Source of the DNA: Capsulimonadaceae bacterium
GTDB taxonomy: Bacteria > Armatimonadota > Armatimonadia > Armatimonadales > Capsulimonadaceae
Length of the DNA: 64,000 bases
Assembly: GCA_031292625.1 (NCBI GenBank)
Contig: JARLGU010000019.1
Span: forward strand, 186,001 to 250,000
Direction of reading: 5' to 3'
Part shown: in pieces, positions 63,019 to 64,000 of the stretch
Position numbering within the stretch: the first letter of the stretch is position 1
How the letters are laid out: each line of letters opens with the position of its first letter
The notes under the pieces: generated by a model
What the model was told of the DNA's origin: nothing
The model's database searches: none
What the model saw: the letters and a program-made list of their open reading frames with translations, nothing else
Position numbers and translations under genes: made by a program

Positions 63019-64000
63019 ATGCGAATTAGCTTTACCAACGTGACGACACTCGCGATATCGGTGTTGCTTATGGGAATTTCAATCTCTTTCGCGAAGGCCG
63101 CGGACGGATACCAGTCGATCGCGCCGATCGACTTCGATCACTCCGGCTGGGCTCCAAGCGCGCAGCCTGCCTACGGACCTGCTCTCAGCGGCGCCACGCA
63201 GATTGCGTTAGCCTGGCAAGTCGATGCGGCGCCGGTTCTTGACTCGCCGGCAATCGCATCGAATCTACATGATTTGGCGGCGATTAGGTTCTGGCTGTGG
63301 ATCGACCGCCCGCGCGCCTGGTCTCTGACCGTCCTGCTGCTCGGCTCGCCTGGCGGCTACTATTACGAGAAGGTACCGCTCGATTTCACGGGGTGGAAGC
63401 AGATCGTTCTCAAGCCGTCCACGTTCAGCGAAATGCGAAAACCGGATCCGATCACGTGCACGGGGATCGGCTTCCGCGCCCAGGGATACGGTCAGCCTCC
63501 CATCGGGCCCAACACGATATTCTGGTTAGCCGGCTTCGAAGCTTTGCCTCGACCGGGAACGACGCTGATTCCTCCCGGCAGTCCGGCCAACCTGGATGCA
63601 TGGCAAGGGCTCGCAAAGAGCGGCAATCCGCTCATTGAGCTGATCAATGAGAAATTCAAACAACCGATACCCGACTTCGTTCCTCCGGAAACGGTAACGT
63701 CAGGTTGGAAAATGCGCGGCGTCTCGCAGGATATCGCCCCCATTGCGTATGCGGCTGGCGATCCCGCATCTCCCTACCGCGGACGAGCGGATCTGGTGCA
63801 ACACGTCATCAACGGCATCGATTGGCTCGTCAAGAACGAAAGGCCCGACGGGACATGGTGGAGTCCCGGCAGATATAAAGAAGGCGATCCGAACGTTAAT
63901 CGCTTCACCCTCGGTCCGCTGCTTGACAGCGTCCTATGGCTTCAGCAGGTGCCCGGTCAGAGCGCGATTGGCAAACGATGGGCAACCGCCCTCAAACAGG
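63019..64000 (+). CDS. Secreted protein, putative carbohydrate-active enzyme, N-terminal part only
   Basis: The first 327 codons are in the window. A signal peptide (VTTLAISVLLMGISISFAKA-AD) precedes a beta-sandwich region (about 30-180; FDHSGWAPSAQ ... FWLWIDRPRAWSLTVLLL) like carbohydrate-binding modules. A helical repeat region then begins (about 265-327; DLVQHVINGIDWLVKNERPD, then GTWWSPGRY), which suggests an (alpha/alpha)-toroid lyase or hydrolase. AAGGAT lies about 7 nt before ATG 63019. It is codirectional with the pseudopilin, and the C-terminus is beyond the window. Confidence 0.72.
   Translation, partial: MRISFTNVTTLAISVLLMGISISFAKAADGYQSIAPIDFDHSGWAPSAQPAYGPALSGATQIALAWQVDAAPVLDSPAIASNLHDLAAIRFWLWIDRPRAWSLTVLLLGSPGGYYYEKVPLDFTGWKQIVLKPSTFSEMRKPDPITCTGIGFRAQGYGQPPIGPNTIFWLAGFEALPRPGTTLIPPGSPANLDAWQGLAKSGNPLIELINEKFKQPIPDFVPPETVTSGWKMRGVSQDIAPIAYAAGDPASPYRGRADLVQHVINGIDWLVKNERPDGTWWSPGRYKEGDPNVNRFTLGPLLDSVLWLQQVPGQSAIGKRWATALKQ

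Noticed and set aside
1-64000. CRISPR arrays, tRNA and rRNA genes, insertion sequences, prophage or toxin-antitoxin genes
   Set aside because: Reading the intergenic spaces showed no regularly spaced repeats, no GTTCRANNC-type T-arms with matching acceptor stems, no rRNA segments and no transposase- or phage-like frames.

Overview
The window comes from a diderm bacterium of moderately high G+C and is most consistent with Armatimonadota (Capsulimonas-like). The evidence is indirect: DUF1559-type prepilin-like proteins beside secreted carbohydrate-active enzymes, short Planctomycetes/Verrucomicrobia-style pilins, LacI regulators, an NPCBM-GH27 alpha-galactosidase, and an MCE lipid-transport locus with predicted outer-membrane barrels. 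No rRNA, tRNA, CRISPR array, plasmid gene or prophage was found. Most of the sequence reads as ordinary chromosome.

Layout. 1-4389 (minus): a LacI regulator followed by a DUF1559 pseudopilin, a small lipoprotein, an SGNH hydrolase and a truncated Tat-exported protein. 4522-10967 (minus): a GHL10-type glycoside hydrolase-like protein, a polytopic membrane protein and a GGDEF/HD-GYP signalling protein. 10968-11738 holds the 3' end (domains V and VI) of a group II intron. 11739-18504: a secreted Ig-like protein, a Nudix hydrolase, a second LacI regulator, GH27 alpha-galactosidase and rhamnulokinase. 19198-20547 carries three tandem copies of an eight-cysteine protein family I cannot name. 20593-30244: proline dehydrogenase, then GT2 glycosyltransferase, methyltransferase and phosphoesterase genes, a TMTC-like TPR membrane protein, two tandem type IV pilins, a polytopic membrane protein and a GT4 enzyme. 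30310-40482 (minus) is a housekeeping and envelope block: ribH, HtrA protease, outer-membrane protein, mlaE-mlaF-mlaD, rplI, dnaB, purD. 40662-50375: a 1,220-residue secreted protein, a relic esterase, an ABC exporter, a lipoprotein and a GGDEF/EAL protein. 50656-55982 (plus): prfB, two membrane proteins, hemB, mrp and a MraY/WecA-type transferase. 55944-57803 (minus): NlpC/P60 peptidase and FHA protein. 58211-61917 (plus): NHL-repeat protein, DUF2203, queG and an RNA-ligase-like protein. 62104-64000 (plus): another DUF1559 pseudopilin and a truncated secreted protein.

Functionally, both ends carry modules pairing a DUF1559 pseudopilin with secreted polysaccharide-related proteins, under LacI-type control on the left and beside a LacI-type operator candidate on the right. 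The centre carries envelope biogenesis. The most notable items are: an MlaD protein that appears to fuse inner-membrane anchor, MCE domain, helical stalk and a C-terminal beta-barrel; a set of promoters whose -10 boxes lie only 6-8 nt before start codons, predicting leaderless mRNAs (including both LacI genes); the triplicated Cys-rich family; an RNA-ligase-fold protein lacking its catalytic residues beside queG; and the group II intron remnant.
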